Origin: Aeromonas caviae
Lineage (GTDB): Bacteria; Pseudomonadota; Gammaproteobacteria; Enterobacterales; Aeromonadaceae
DNA length: 64,000 nt
NCBI RefSeq assembly: GCF_000819785.1
Contig: NZ_CDBK01000078.1
Location: 1 to 64,000, forward strand
Direction of reading: 5' to 3'
The position numbers and the translations under genes are program-made. The notes under the pieces are model-generated. The model searched no databases. It worked only from the letters and a program-made list of their open reading frames with translations, and was not told the origin of the DNA. Shown piece after piece: positions 28,643-38,122 of this stretch (within the stretch, counting starts at the first letter, position 1; the number at the start of each line of letters is the position of its first letter).

Positions 28643-28962
28643 ATTGGTCGTTGCGGGGACGCTCCGGGGGGATCCCCCTGGATATAGAGGTCTCGCCCGT
28701 TTTGCCGATAGGGGCGGTAATAGTCATCACCACAGCGATATTCCTGACCGGCACCTCCCACCAGATCGCAGTTGACCGGCAGCACCTCCAGCCACTTGAT
28801 GGCCTGCTGGAAGCGCAGCCACTCCTGCCATTCATGCTCCCGGGCCAGCTGATCCCGCAGGGCGAAGGTATCCGCGCTGGACAATCCCTGATTGACGATG
28901 ACCTGCCCCGCCAGCGCTGGCGTGGCCACCAATATCAGCAGAAACCGTGAAACAAGCTTCAT
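28627..28962 (-). CDS. Small exported protein of unknown function
   Basis: A 111-residue protein with an apparent Sec signal peptide (MKLVSRFLLILVATPALA, cleavage expected after ALA). The mature part is about 90 residues with two cysteines (in VNCDLVG and YRCGDD), which could form a disulfide, and a charged helical segment. It is not recognised as a named family. A G-rich ribosome site precedes the ATG at 28962; an earlier ATG at 28977 has none. The gene is divergent from the next secreted protein. Confidence 0.65.
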   Translation of the reverse strand: MKLVSRFLLILVATPALAGQVIVNQGLSSADTFALRDQLAREHEWQEWLRFQQAIKWLEVLPVNCDLVGGAGQEYRCGDDYYRPYRQNGRDLYIQGDPPGASPQRPIKKAP

Positions 28963-29100
28963 GATGATTTCCCCCATGACTTATTTCCTGAATTAAATTT
29001 AAAGTCAGATCAGATAATTACCAATATATCTGTCACCAGACCAATCCAAATGCCGGTCACTCACCTAGTTGTTTATTATCAACCCAGGCGGAGGCGCACC

Positions 29101-29979
29101 ATGAAACTGGCACAAGGCTTTCTGTGCAGTCTGCTCTTCGGCACCATGGCGCAGGCCAACGAGATCAACCTGAGCTGGCAGTGGCAATCTGCGGATGGTC
29201 AGCAAAAGCACCTGCAATTGACGGCGGATGAGCGCACCTTTTCAGCCAGCCGTCACGAGATGACACAGCTCGACACCGCCCTCAACTTCCCGCTGGAAAC
29301 ACTCTACTCCTACATCAGTCCGCGCCTCTACAACAGCATCAACCAGATCAACCAGCACAGCCCGGAGACGGCCACCAAGTTCCGCAACCTGGAACAGGCC
29401 TTTACCCTGCACGACAGCAGCCTCGAATCCGCCCAGTTCTGGCAGGCCTACCGGCAATATCAGGAGGACGCCTTCTACGAGATGCGGGTCCAGCCCTGCG
29501 TGCACCCGGCCAATCAGAAGCTGCCCTGCGTGCGCCCCAACTACTCCCAGCTGTTCTATCAGTTCAAGGGAGACCTCAAACCCCTGGCACAGCAGTTTTC
29601 GGCCAAGGATCTCGCCACCAGCGTCACCCTGCTGCAGGAGTGGCTGAGCGGCATCCCCACCCCGCCCGAGCAGATGGACCACTTCGCTCCGCCCTTGCAG
29701 GCCCTGCAGGACAACAAGGCCGACAGCGACGAGAAGGCGCTGCTCATGGCCAGTCTGCTGGCGGAGCTGGCGCCCCAGTACAGCCTCAGCATCATCTATC
29801 CGAACATCAGCATCGGCAGCGTCTCGCCGGCCTGGCTCGCCATCACGGCCGACAGCGGCCTTGAGGGGGACACCCTGGTGATCGGCAATCAGCGCCACGT
29901 GCTGCTCACCGGTTCTCCCCTGCTGGCCCAGCAGATGACCATGGCCCAGATTCCCTTGATCAGTGAACCGCTCTACTAG
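29101..29979 (+). CDS. Exported protein of unknown function
   Basis: A 292-residue protein with a signal peptide (about 18 residues, ending MAQAN). The mature part contains two close cysteines (QPCVHPANQKLPCV) and a region (DEKALLMASLLAEL) that faintly recalls the transglutaminase-like fold but lacks an evident catalytic cysteine there. I do not recognise a family. GGAGG lies upstream of the ATG. A periplasmic location is inferred from the signal peptide. Confidence 0.75.
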   Translation: MKLAQGFLCSLLFGTMAQANEINLSWQWQSADGQQKHLQLTADERTFSASRHEMTQLDTALNFPLETLYSYISPRLYNSINQINQHSPETATKFRNLEQAFTLHDSSLESAQFWQAYRQYQEDAFYEMRVQPCVHPANQKLPCVRPNYSQLFYQFKGDLKPLAQQFSAKDLATSVTLLQEWLSGIPTPPEQMDHFAPPLQALQDNKADSDEKALLMASLLAELAPQYSLSIIYPNISIGSVSPAWLAITADSGLEGDTLVIGNQRHVLLTGSPLLAQQMTMAQIPLISEPLY

Positions 29980-30184
29980 CCTCTTCTGACCATCACTTGC
30001 TTTTGATGGATGACATGCCATCCTTGCCGCCGTCATTGGGGGGATGGCGACCATGTTGACAAGATCACCGTCGCACCCTGCATTATTTAACACTTTTTAA
30101 ACAGATCCGATCAGTTTAGGATGTTCAGGGTCCCATTCCCTCGACCCAAAAATCGTTATAACATCACAAAGGAGTGTCATCCGG

Positions 30185-30727
30185 ATGAAACATCTCGTGC
30201 TTACTCTGGCGCTGCTGCCAACCCTGGTCATGGCCCACAACATCAAGGAATCAACCCAGGTGCCGCTGGTCAACATCAGCGACAAGGGGGAGCTGGTGCT
30301 CAAGGAGAAGGAGATCAGCTATCAGCCCTGGCAGAGCAAGGTCCTGACCGGCAAGGTCTTCCTGATCCAGCACATCGCGGGTCGCTCCAGCGCCAAGGAG
30401 CTCAATGCCCCCATGATCGAGGCGATCAAGGCGGCCAAGCTGCCCCACGACAAGTACCAGACCGTCACCATCATCAACAGCAATGACGCCATCTGGGGCA
30501 CGTCCGGTTTCGTGAAGAGCAGTGCCGAGGACAGCAAGAAAGAGTTCCCCTGGTCCGCCATGGTGCTGGATGCCAAGGGGATGGCCCGCAACGCCTGGGC
30601 GCTCACCCCGGAAAGTTCGGCCATCATACTGCTGGATAAAGAGGGCAAGGTGCTGTTTGCCAAAGATGGCCAGCTCGATGCCGCCGAGATAACCAAGGTG
30701 ATGGGGCTCATCCAGTCCCATCTCTGA
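30185..30727 (+). CDS. ytfJ: YtfJ family protein (periplasmic, thioredoxin-like)
   Basis: A 180-residue protein with an N-terminal signal peptide (cleavage after VMAH or close by). It contains the YtfJ signature, including VFLIQHIAGRSSAKELNAP and a long central strand-helix region. Family members are periplasmic and of unknown biochemical function. A GGAG site is about ten bases from the ATG. A terminator follows. Confidence 0.9.
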   Translation: MKHLVLTLALLPTLVMAHNIKESTQVPLVNISDKGELVLKEKEISYQPWQSKVLTGKVFLIQHIAGRSSAKELNAPMIEAIKAAKLPHDKYQTVTIINSNDAIWGTSGFVKSSAEDSKKEFPWSAMVLDAKGMARNAWALTPESSAIILLDKEGKVLFAKDGQLDAAEITKVMGLIQSHL

Positions 30728-30736
30728 ATCAGAGAG

Positions 30737-30757
30737 AAGGGCGCTGATGGCGCCCTT
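30737..30757 (+). terminator. Terminator of ytfJ
   Basis: AAGGGCGC-TGATG-GCGCCCTT with a short T tail. It lies only about 15 bp before the next start codon. Confidence 0.65.
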
Positions 30758-30770
30758 TCCACAAGGGTCT

Positions 30771-31061
30771 ATGGGTCGTTCCACACTGACAATCTGGGTG
30801 TTGCTGCTGGGCTGGTTGTGGATGCAACCGGCGCTGGCACAGCACCCCCTTGAAGCAGCCCTGCCCGATCACGGTCATGCTTGCACCCTCTGCGTCCTGC
30901 ATCTGGATGGCAAGCTGGCACTGACGCCGACCCCCGTTCTCCCTCCCCTCTCCTCTGGCATCGACCGGTATATCGGCACTCCCCAACCGAGGGCGGCCAC
31001 CGGCACTACGGGACATCGCCGTATCCGCGCCCCGCCGCCCCTTCATTGTTTCTTTTTTTGA
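30771..31061 (+). CDS. Small exported Cys-rich protein at the head of the zinc locus
   Basis: A 96-residue protein with a signal-peptide-like N-terminus (WVLLLGWLWMQPALAQ) followed by HGHACTLCVLHLDG, a CxxC flanked by histidines that could bind metal. The remainder is Pro/Arg-rich. Comparable small DUF2946-like proteins often precede metal-handling genes. It lies 36 bp before zrgA on the same strand, so a role in metal handling is inferred from motif and position. Not a confident family assignment. Confidence 0.6.
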   Translation: MGRSTLTIWVLLLGWLWMQPALAQHPLEAALPDHGHACTLCVLHLDGKLALTPTPVLPPLSSGIDRYIGTPQPRAATGTTGHRRIRAPPPLHCFFF

Positions 31062-31097
31062 ACCAATCTTTTCTCTATTCATTCAAAAGGATTAACG

Positions 31098-31694
<597 letters not shown>

Positions 31695-31698
31695 CACC

Positions 31699-32385
31699 AT
31701 GAAACATGCCGTGGTTGAGATCCGTGATCTGGCCTTTGCCTGGCCGGGTCACGAAGCCGTCCTCGATCTGCCCGCCCTTCGCATCCACGAGGGTGAGCGC
31801 GTCTTCATCAAGGGCCCATCGGGTTGTGGCAAGTCCACCCTGCTCGGGTTGCTGGCCGGTATCCAGACCGCCAACCACGGCACCCTGGAGGTGCTGGGCC
31901 AGCCCCTGGCCCGGCTTTCCAGCCGCGCTCGTGACCAGTTCCGGGCGGCCAATCTGGGGTACATCTTCCAGCAGTTCAATCTGCTGCCGTTTCTCTCGGT
32001 ACAGGACAACGTCACCGCTGCCCTCACCTTTTCACCCGCCAAGCGGGCCCGCCTGACAGGGAGCCCCGAGCAGGAGGCGCGCCGCCTGCTGGCAGAACTG
32101 CAACTGCCGGATGAGGCACTCCATCGCCCCGTCCACGCCCTCAGCATCGGCCAGCAGCAGCGGGTTGCCGCCGCCCGCGCCCTCATAGGCTCCCCTCCTC
32201 TGGTGATCGCCGACGAGCCCACCTCGGCCCTGGACACCGACAACCGGGCCGCCTTCATCCGGCTGCTGTTCGAGGAGTGCGACAAGCAGGGGTCTACCCT
32301 GGTCTTCGTCAGTCACGATCCCTATCTGGAACCCCTCTTCCCCCGGGTGGAGAACCTGCAACAGCTCAACCGGAGGGCGGCATGA
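31699..32385 (+). CDS. ABC transporter ATP-binding protein of the zinc locus
   Basis: A 228-residue MacB/LolD-type ATPase. Walker A is GPSGCGKST, the Q-loop is in YIFQQFNLLPFLSV, the signature is LSIGQQQRVAAARAL, and Walker B is PLVIADEPTSALD. It starts 4 bp after zrgA and is followed by an FtsX-like permease. This pairing matches a mechanotransmission-type system, not a classical importer. In Vibrio the equivalent genes promote zinc acquisition. Confidence 0.9.
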   Translation: MKHAVVEIRDLAFAWPGHEAVLDLPALRIHEGERVFIKGPSGCGKSTLLGLLAGIQTANHGTLEVLGQPLARLSSRARDQFRAANLGYIFQQFNLLPFLSVQDNVTAALTFSPAKRARLTGSPEQEARRLLAELQLPDEALHRPVHALSIGQQQRVAAARALIGSPPLVIADEPTSALDTDNRAAFIRLLFEECDKQGSTLVFVSHDPYLEPLFPRVENLQQLNRRAA

Positions 32386-32450
32386 CCACACGCCATCATC
32401 TCGCAGCCCGTCCGGCCATCTCCCCTTCACTGCGGAGGCTCTCATGCTGA
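32382..32450 (+). CDS. Possible 22-residue coupling micro-ORF
   Basis: ATG overlaps the ATPase stop (ATGA) with GGAGG upstream, and its TGA overlaps the permease start (ATGCTGA). The encoded peptide (beginning MTTRHHLAARP) has no recognisable domain. It could carry ribosomes across the 58-bp gap to the permease. It may equally be chance; no protein-level evidence. Confidence 0.35.
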   Translation: MTTRHHLAARPAISPSLRRLSC

Positions 32451-33691
32451 AACTCGCCCTGCAAAGTCTCTGGGCCCGTCGCCTCACCGCCGGGCTCACC
32501 CTGCTGGCCGTCGCCATCAGCGTCACCCTGCTGCTCGGGGTGGAGCGGGTGCGCAGTCAGGCACGGGACAGCTTCGCCAACACCGTCTCCGGCACCGATC
32601 TCATCGTCGGCGCCCGCTCCGGCCAGGTGAACCTGCTGCTCTATTCGGTGTTTCGCATCGGCAACCCCACCAACAACGTGGGCTGGGACTCCTACCAGGC
32701 CATCAAGGCCAGGCCCGGTATCGCCTGGACCATCCCCCTCTCCCTTGGCGACTCCCACAAGGGGTTTCGCGTGCTCGGCACCAACGGGGACTACTTCACC
32801 CACCTGAAGTACGGCCAGCAGCAGGCGCTCGTCCTGCGCGAAGGTCGCCCCTTCGAAACACCGTTTGAAGCGGTGCTGGGTGCCCAGGTGGCCGAAAAGC
32901 TCGGCTATCACCTGGATCAATCCATCGTCATCGCCCATGGCGCCGGCAACACCTCGTTCAGCCAGCACGACAACATGCCGTTCAAGGTGGTGGGGATCCT
33001 GGCCCCCACCGGCACCCCCATCGATCGCACCATTCATGTGCCGCTGGCGGGCATAGAGGCGATCCATCTGGGCTGGGACACCGGTCGTCACAGCAAGAAC
33101 GTGACCCCGGAACAGGCGATGGCGCTGGATCTCACCCCCAAGACCATCACCGCCTTCATGGTGGGGCTGAGCAACCGGATCCTGGCGTTCCAGTTGCAGC
33201 GCAGCGTCAACACCTATCCCAGGGAGCCCCTGATGGCCATCCTGCCGGGGGCCGCCCTGCAGGAGCTCTGGGGGCTGATGAGCGTGGCGGAGACCGCCCT
33301 GTCGGTGATCGCGGGCTTCGTGGTGGTGGCGGGCCTCATCGGCATGCTGACCACCCTGCTCGCCGGCCTCAACGAGCGGCGCCGCGAGCTCGCCATTCTG
33401 CGCTCGCTGGGGGCGGGCCCTGCCCACCTCTTCCTGCTGCTGGCGCTGGAGGCGATGGCGCTCACCACGGCGGGCATCGCCCTCGGGGTGGCCGCGCTCT
33501 ATCTCGGTCAGGGGCTTGCTAGCCCCTGGCTGCTCAGCCACTATGGCCTGCAAATGAGCCTGGGTCTGCCGAGCGCCTATGAGTGGCAACTGCTGGGCCT
33601 GGTCTGGCTGGCGGGCATGGTGATCGGGCTGCTGCCTGCCGCCCGCGCTTACCGCTACAGCCTGAGCGACGGCATGAGCATTCGCGTCTGA
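32444..33691 (+). CDS. FtsX/MacB-type ABC permease of the zinc locus
   Basis: A 415-residue membrane protein with one N-terminal helix (about 12-32), a large periplasmic MacB-PCD-like domain (about 40-260) and three C-terminal helices (IAGFVVVAGLIGMLTTLLAG and two more). NERRRELAILRSLGA is the conserved cytoplasmic coupling motif. GGAGG precedes the ATG. It is the partner of the ATPase upstream. Confidence 0.9.
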   Translation: MLKLALQSLWARRLTAGLTLLAVAISVTLLLGVERVRSQARDSFANTVSGTDLIVGARSGQVNLLLYSVFRIGNPTNNVGWDSYQAIKARPGIAWTIPLSLGDSHKGFRVLGTNGDYFTHLKYGQQQALVLREGRPFETPFEAVLGAQVAEKLGYHLDQSIVIAHGAGNTSFSQHDNMPFKVVGILAPTGTPIDRTIHVPLAGIEAIHLGWDTGRHSKNVTPEQAMALDLTPKTITAFMVGLSNRILAFQLQRSVNTYPREPLMAILPGAALQELWGLMSVAETALSVIAGFVVVAGLIGMLTTLLAGLNERRRELAILRSLGAGPAHLFLLLALEAMALTTAGIALGVAALYLGQGLASPWLLSHYGLQMSLGLPSAYEWQLLGLVWLAGMVIGLLPAARAYRYSLSDGMSIRV

Positions 33692-33722
33692 CCCGACGCA
33701 TCCGACCAAGAGAGAAGAACAG

Positions 33723-34199
33723 ATGATGAAGTGGAAAATAGTGGCGCTGCTGGCCAGCCTGCTGGTGCTGCCTGCCATGGCCGCAGATTACAAGACCATC
33801 GACTGGGATATCCTCATCCCGGAGGGGGAAAAACTGCTGCCACCGCCCCAGGTCAGCCATGATGGCGACTTCTCCTCGGTGCCGCAACCGGTGGGGGGCG
33901 TCAACAAGAAGCTGGACAATCAGGAGGTGCGGATCCCCGGGTTCGTGGTGCCCCTGGAAGGGGATGCCAAGACCGTCACCGCCTTCCTGCTGGTCCCCTA
34001 CTTTGGCGCCTGCATTCACGTGCCGCCCCCGCCCACCAACCAGGTGATCTACGTGAGCTACCCCAAGGGGGCGCCGGTGGATGACCTCTGGGACGCCATC
34101 TGGGTCAAGGGCAAGATGCACACCGTCAGCTCCAGCCACGAGATGGCCACCGCCTCCTACTCCATGGACGCGGTCGAGGTCAGCGTCTACGAAGAGTGA
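33723..34199 (+). CDS. Exported DUF3299 protein of the zinc locus
   Basis: A 158-residue protein with a signal peptide ending LPAMA. The mature domain holds DYKTIDWDILIPEG, VRIPGFVVPLEG and LVPYFGACIHVPPPPTNQ, characteristic of DUF3299. The single cysteine and nearby His suggest a metal or redox site. It is the last gene of the operon, followed by a terminator. Start could be either of two adjacent ATG codons. Confidence 0.87.
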   Translation: MMKWKIVALLASLLVLPAMAADYKTIDWDILIPEGEKLLPPPQVSHDGDFSSVPQPVGGVNKKLDNQEVRIPGFVVPLEGDAKTVTAFLLVPYFGACIHVPPPPTNQVIYVSYPKGAPVDDLWDAIWVKGKMHTVSSSHEMATASYSMDAVEVSVYEE

Positions 34200-34206
34200 G
34201 CCCCTG

Positions 34207-34234
34207 ATGGCCTCCCCCGGGAGGCCATTTTTTT
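34207..34234 (+). terminator. Terminator of the zinc locus
   Basis: ATGGCCTCCC-CC-GGGAGGCCAT followed by a T run. Confidence 0.92.
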
Positions 34235-34320
34235 ATCCCGTGACGACCCCGGCAAAGGGATTGTTCATGGATCTGGTTGGAGTAACATTCACTACCAGAC
34301 CTTGCCATCACGGAGCCAGC

Positions 34321-35169
34321 ATGGCTGACCTGCCCCCCAAGAAAGAGAGTTCCATCCTGAGCAGCCAGGAGCAGACCCTGCGCCTGGCCCGCAGCCGCGG
34401 CATCGATGGCATGCTCACCCGCAACAGCGACAGCACCTTTGAGCAGCGCGCCACCTTTCGCCAGCTGGCGGAGCAGGCCACCCGCCAGCGCAATCTGGAA
34501 TCCATCATGGTGATGGCCGCGCGCCACTGCGAAGAGACTGCCGCCGGCGGCGAGATAGACAGCGACTGGCTCACCCGCTTCCTGCAACTGGCCGAAGACA
34601 TCAGCATGACCCCCATGCAGCAGTTGTGGGGCCGCATCTTCGCCCTGGAAGTGGCGACCCCGGGCCGCTTCTCCATCCGGGCCCTCAATACCCTCAAGGA
34701 GATGACCCAGCGCGAAGCCCAGCTGTTCCAGCGCATCTGCGCCCTCTCCTGTCACTACGAGGGCAGCGACGAGCAGCGCCTGCTGCTGGGCATGCACAAG
34801 GGGGCCAGCCTGCTCAGTCGCGCCAAGGTCACCCGGATGGGGCTCGGCAAATACCGGGTGCCCTACAGCGCCCTGCTGCTGCTGTGCGATCTCGGGCTGC
34901 TGCACCGTGGCGAGCTCGAATCCGGTCCCCTGCCCGCCGACGGGGTCGAGCTGGCCTTTGGCAACCAGCGCTGGCGTCTGCGCCAACGCCAGAGCAACCT
35001 CACCCTGCTCTATTACCGGCTCACCCCCATCGGCAACGAGCTTGCCCTGCTGCTGGACGAGCCCCCCCTGGAGGAGTACCTGCAGGATCTGAAGACCCTG
35101 CTCTCCACCCACCTGCAGATAGAGACCCAGATGCCGGCCCCGGTCAGCGAGCCGGATCTGCCCGCCTGA
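34321..35169 (+). CDS. TIGR03899-like protein of unknown function
   Basis: A 282-residue soluble, helix-rich protein. The central region (WGRIFALEVATPGRFSIRALNTLKEM and onwards) resembles the DUF2806/TIGR03899 group found in Vibrio, Shewanella and Aeromonas; the name is from memory. There is no signal peptide or membrane segment. GGAG lies upstream of the ATG at 34321. The gene stands alone between a terminator and the chemoreceptor gene. Confidence 0.7.
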   Translation: MADLPPKKESSILSSQEQTLRLARSRGIDGMLTRNSDSTFEQRATFRQLAEQATRQRNLESIMVMAARHCEETAAGGEIDSDWLTRFLQLAEDISMTPMQQLWGRIFALEVATPGRFSIRALNTLKEMTQREAQLFQRICALSCHYEGSDEQRLLLGMHKGASLLSRAKVTRMGLGKYRVPYSALLLLCDLGLLHRGELESGPLPADGVELAFGNQRWRLRQRQSNLTLLYYRLTPIGNELALLLDEPPLEEYLQDLKTLLSTHLQIETQMPAPVSEPDLPA

Positions 35170-35406
35170 GGCTGGCGGAGGCCCCGGCCCCGCCTTGCCA
35201 AATTGCGAAACCCGCCCTGCCATTGCCAAAACGGCTCCCAAAAAGCGAATCCTGACGGCAGAGGCGGACGCGAGCCCGGGCCATGTTCCCCCCACTACGG
35301 GTTTTGAGCGCAAAAGAGACATATAGAGCGCAATTTAAGCGGTTTTGGGCACTCTGGTGTACGAATTGCAACCAGACTCTCTTTCCTCTGTCAGGCAGGA
35401 AGTACC

Positions 35407-37035
35407 ATGAGAGTCAATCAACCCGTTACCCAGCGTGAGCGCCTCTACCCGTCGCACCAGAACCTGATTTCCACCACGGATCTGGAGAGCCGCATCACCT
35501 ATGCCAACGACGAGTTCTGCCAGATAGCCGGCTTCACCCTGGAGGAGCTGCAAGGGGCACCCCACAACCTGGTCCGCCACCCCGACATGCCGCCCCAGGC
35601 GTTTGCCGACATGTGGCGCCATCTGCGGGAAGGCAAAAGCTGGATGGGCCCGGTCAAGAACCGCTGCAAGAACGGGGATCACTACTGGGTCAACGCCTTC
35701 GTCACCCCCATTCAGGACGCAAGCGGCAAGGTGGTGGAGTACCAGTCGGTGCGCACGGCGCCGGACGACGCGATCAAGCAGCGTGCGGAGCAGGTCTATG
35801 AAGAGATGCGCCGCGGCAAGACCCCCCGGGCCCTGCGCCTGCCCCCCTGCTGCCACACCCTGGGGATCCACCTCTGCCTGATGGCGTTGCTGGCCAGTCT
35901 GGTCACCCTCGGCTATCAGCACGGCCCGGGCTGGCCTCTGCTCATCGGCGCCCTGCCCCTGGTGGTTGCGCTCGTCATCTGCCAGACCCTCTCCCGGCGC
36001 CTCGCCCGGCTGGAGACCCTGGCCCGCCACCGTTTCGACAACCCCTTGATGCAACTGCTGTATACCGGCCGGGTCGATCGTCTGGCTGCCGTCGAGCTCG
36101 CCATGAAGATGAACCAGGCCGAGTTCAATGCGGTGCTGGCCCGCACCCAGCAGACCTGCCAGCAGATCGTGCAGGCGGCGCAGACGGATCTGAACAATGC
36201 CGAGTCCATCACCGGCAACCTGCAGCAACAGCAGGCCCAGACCAACCAGGTCGCGACCGCCATCACCGAGATGACGGCGTCCATTCGCGAGGTCTCCCAC
36301 AGCTCGAGCGCCTCCTCGGACAGCCTGGACAACACCGCCGTGCTGTTTCGGGAGGGCAATCGCAGCGTGCTCGATACCGTGGCGGCGGTGGAAGGGGTTC
36401 ACGGCGAGCTGCTCACCTCCCGCGCCGTGATAGAGGCGCTGGCCAGCCAGTGCCGCGCCATCGACGGCATCCTGGACGTCATCAACAACATCGCCAACCA
36501 GACCAACCTGCTGGCCCTCAATGCGGCCATTGAGGCGGCCCGGGCGGGCGAGTCCGGTCGCGGCTTCTCGGTGGTGGCGGACGAAATCCGCACCCTGGCC
36601 ATCAAGACCCAATCCTCCACCGGCGAGATCCAGCAGATGATAAGCCTCTTGCAGGCCAGCGCCGACGATGCCCAGCAGGCCATGGCGCAAGGGGAGCAGC
36701 TCTCCGCCAGTTGCCGCCTCAAGGCCGCCGCCACCGGCGATATCCTGCAACAGATAAGCGAACGCCTGTTGCAGGTGACCGCAGGCAGCAACCAGATAGC
36801 CCAGGCGGTGCAGGAGCAGTCCCTGGTCACCCAGGACATCCACCACAGCGTGCTGGACATCAAGCGTCTGGCCGACGACTCCAGCCAGGGCAGCCGCCAC
36901 GCCGTGCAGGGCATCATTGCCCTCGTGAAGCAGCTCGGGGATCTGGAGCGGCTGGTACGCCAGTTCCAGCAGCATCCCGCCACCCGACCAACCAGCACCG
37001 CCCTGACCAGCAGCCAACCCCTGCTGGCCCGCTAA
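35407..37035 (+). CDS. PAS-domain methyl-accepting chemotaxis protein (Aer-like)
   Basis: A 542-residue chemoreceptor. Residues about 8-115 form a PAS domain ([51 protein letters not shown]), like the FAD-binding PAS of Aer. Two membrane helices lie near 150-200, with no clear periplasmic domain between them. The cytoplasmic signalling domain includes the hairpin tip ([30 protein letters not shown]). Aerotaxis or redox taxis is inferred from the Aer-like layout. A terminator follows. Confidence 0.92.
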   Translation: MRVNQPVTQRERLYPSHQNLISTTDLESRITYANDEFCQIAGFTLEELQGAPHNLVRHPDMPPQAFADMWRHLREGKSWMGPVKNRCKNGDHYWVNAFVTPIQDASGKVVEYQSVRTAPDDAIKQRAEQVYEEMRRGKTPRALRLPPCCHTLGIHLCLMALLASLVTLGYQHGPGWPLLIGALPLVVALVICQTLSRRLARLETLARHRFDNPLMQLLYTGRVDRLAAVELAMKMNQAEFNAVLARTQQTCQQIVQAAQTDLNNAESITGNLQQQQAQTNQVATAITEMTASIREVSHSSSASSDSLDNTAVLFREGNRSVLDTVAAVEGVHGELLTSRAVIEALASQCRAIDGILDVINNIANQTNLLALNAAIEAARAGESGRGFSVVADEIRTLAIKTQSSTGEIQQMISLLQASADDAQQAMAQGEQLSASCRLKAAATGDILQQISERLLQVTAGSNQIAQAVQEQSLVTQDIHHSVLDIKRLADDSSQGSRHAVQGIIALVKQLGDLERLVRQFQQHPATRPTSTALTSSQPLLAR

Positions 37036-37089
37036 GCCTTCACGGAGGAAAGCAAATCCCATATCAAGACCGTGCGCTAACAATAAAAA

Positions 37090-37126
37090 CGGGCCCCTGC
37101 CGTCACCGGCAGCGGGCCCCTCTTTT
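37090..37126 (+). terminator. Terminator of the chemoreceptor gene
   Basis: GGGCCC-(C)TGCCG-TCAC-CGGCAG-CGGGCCC followed by TCTTTT. It marks the end of the GC-rich core before the AT-rich island. From here to 37542 I see no gene. Confidence 0.85.
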
Positions 37127-37303
37127 GGGTGGAGCATAGGAGTCTGAGCGGGTTTCAAATTCGAGTCCTCGACTGAACTCGCGGCTCTTTCGCCCCCTCC
37201 CAACCACCTGCTCGCCCTTGCCACGCCGACCCTCTCGGCTGCACCGCATGACCCTCGGCAGGGCAATGACCTCGCTCACTCCCCCATCCATACACCGTGA
37301 ATA

Positions 37304-37373
37304 TTGGGCGTTGGGCCTTGAGCGTTGAGCGTTGAGCGTTGAGCGTTGAGCGTTGAGCGTTGCGCCTTGAGAT
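37304..37373. repeat. Heptanucleotide minisatellite (TTGAGCG)n
   Basis: Six perfect tandem copies of TTGAGCG (37318-37359) are flanked by two degenerate copies on each side (TTGGGCG, TTGGGCC and TTGCGCC, TTGAGAT), ten units in all. It lies in non-coding DNA at the left edge of the accessory island. Copy number is likely variable between strains. Confidence 0.95.
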
Positions 37374-37542
37374 CCCTCTTATCCAACCTGACGCAGGCCC
37401 CGCTGGCCCCCCAATTTATTGATCTTGCCCGAGAAATCGCCCGATCCCTCTTCCCTAACCAGCTCCGTTCGGTAACATGGCAATCGGGATCACCTCTTGT
37501 CGGAGTCAGCCATGAACCAGACCGGAGCCACAGGAAAAGCGC

Positions 37543-37591
37543 AGCAGGCTGGAGGCTGAAATTCAGGGGCGGTAGCCTTGCCTGAATGTTC
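37543..37591 (+). repeat. Diverged direct repeat, copy A
   Basis: 49 bp about three-quarters identical by eye to copy B at 39090-39135. Both begin AGCAGGCTG, contain an in-frame-looking TGA, then GGGCGGTA(G/A)CC, and then a TTG or ATG start. Copy A also contains the inverted repeat ATTCAGG/CCTGAAT. Confidence 0.75.
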
Positions 37592-38018
37592 GGAAAATCA
37601 CGACCAAAGAGGTAAAGGTTTGAAAAGAAAACCAATAATAAAACTTTCTCATATTCAAGAAGTTATCAAGTTATTTGATTCCATAAGCCAAGACGCGAAC
37701 TTACCTGATACATATTACGAGATGTCTCGCTACATAAGCTCAACTGAATATGATGAAATGAATTTGTATGAACTTTCTTTTGAACCTTATTTATCTATAG
37801 CTAAACAATGTGACATGAGTTTTTTCGCCCTGTATCGGAGCAAACAACGAATATATCTTATTCATTGTAACGATGCCGGTCACCCCCCACCTCGATGGGA
37901 AGCCCATCCTATCAAATTATCTCAACTTAAGGATATTGAGTTGATGATGTTTTTAATGCGAGATCACGCCTATCAGCTAGTGCTCAGAAATAAGCAAGGT
38001 TTAGCCTATGGAATTTAA
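37578..38018 (+). CDS. Hypothetical protein in accessory island
   Basis: An unrecognised soluble protein of 146 residues if read from TTG at 37578 (behind GGGCGG), or 132 residues from TTG at 37620 (behind AGAGGT). There is no signal peptide or membrane helix. It contains many aromatic residues and the segment HPPPRWEAHPIKLSQL. The base composition is AT-rich, unlike the flanking genes. The start context is shared with the 39124 frame through the direct repeat. Function unknown. Confidence 0.6.
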   Translation: MPECSENHDQRGKGLKRKPIIKLSHIQEVIKLFDSISQDANLPDTYYEMSRYISSTEYDEMNLYELSFEPYLSIAKQCDMSFFALYRSKQRIYLIHCNDAGHPPPRWEAHPIKLSQLKDIELMMFLMRDHAYQLVLRNKQGLAYGI

Positions 38019-38122
38019 ATCATTCAACATTCCCAAATAGATAAACTGATAAAATTGATAGCATGTGATTGCCACATTTTTCTTAGTATCAATCATTAAA
38101 AACCACAACCATCATATTCAAT

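Noticed and set aside
30728-31097. Zur operator upstream of the zinc locus
   Set aside because: No TGTTATA-TATAACA-like palindrome was visible in front of either the Cys-rich gene or zrgA.
37140-37180. Segment resembling a tRNA T-arm (GGTTTCAAATTCGAGTCC)
   Set aside because: No acceptor, D or anticodon arms can be built around it; treated as coincidence.
37304-37373. Possible CRISPR-like array
   Set aside because: The units are 7 bp, directly adjacent and without spacers, so this is a simple minisatellite.
37276-37635. Minus-strand frame with repeated NAQRSTL units
   Set aside because: It only translates the heptamer minisatellite; there is no ribosome site, family or codon usage support.
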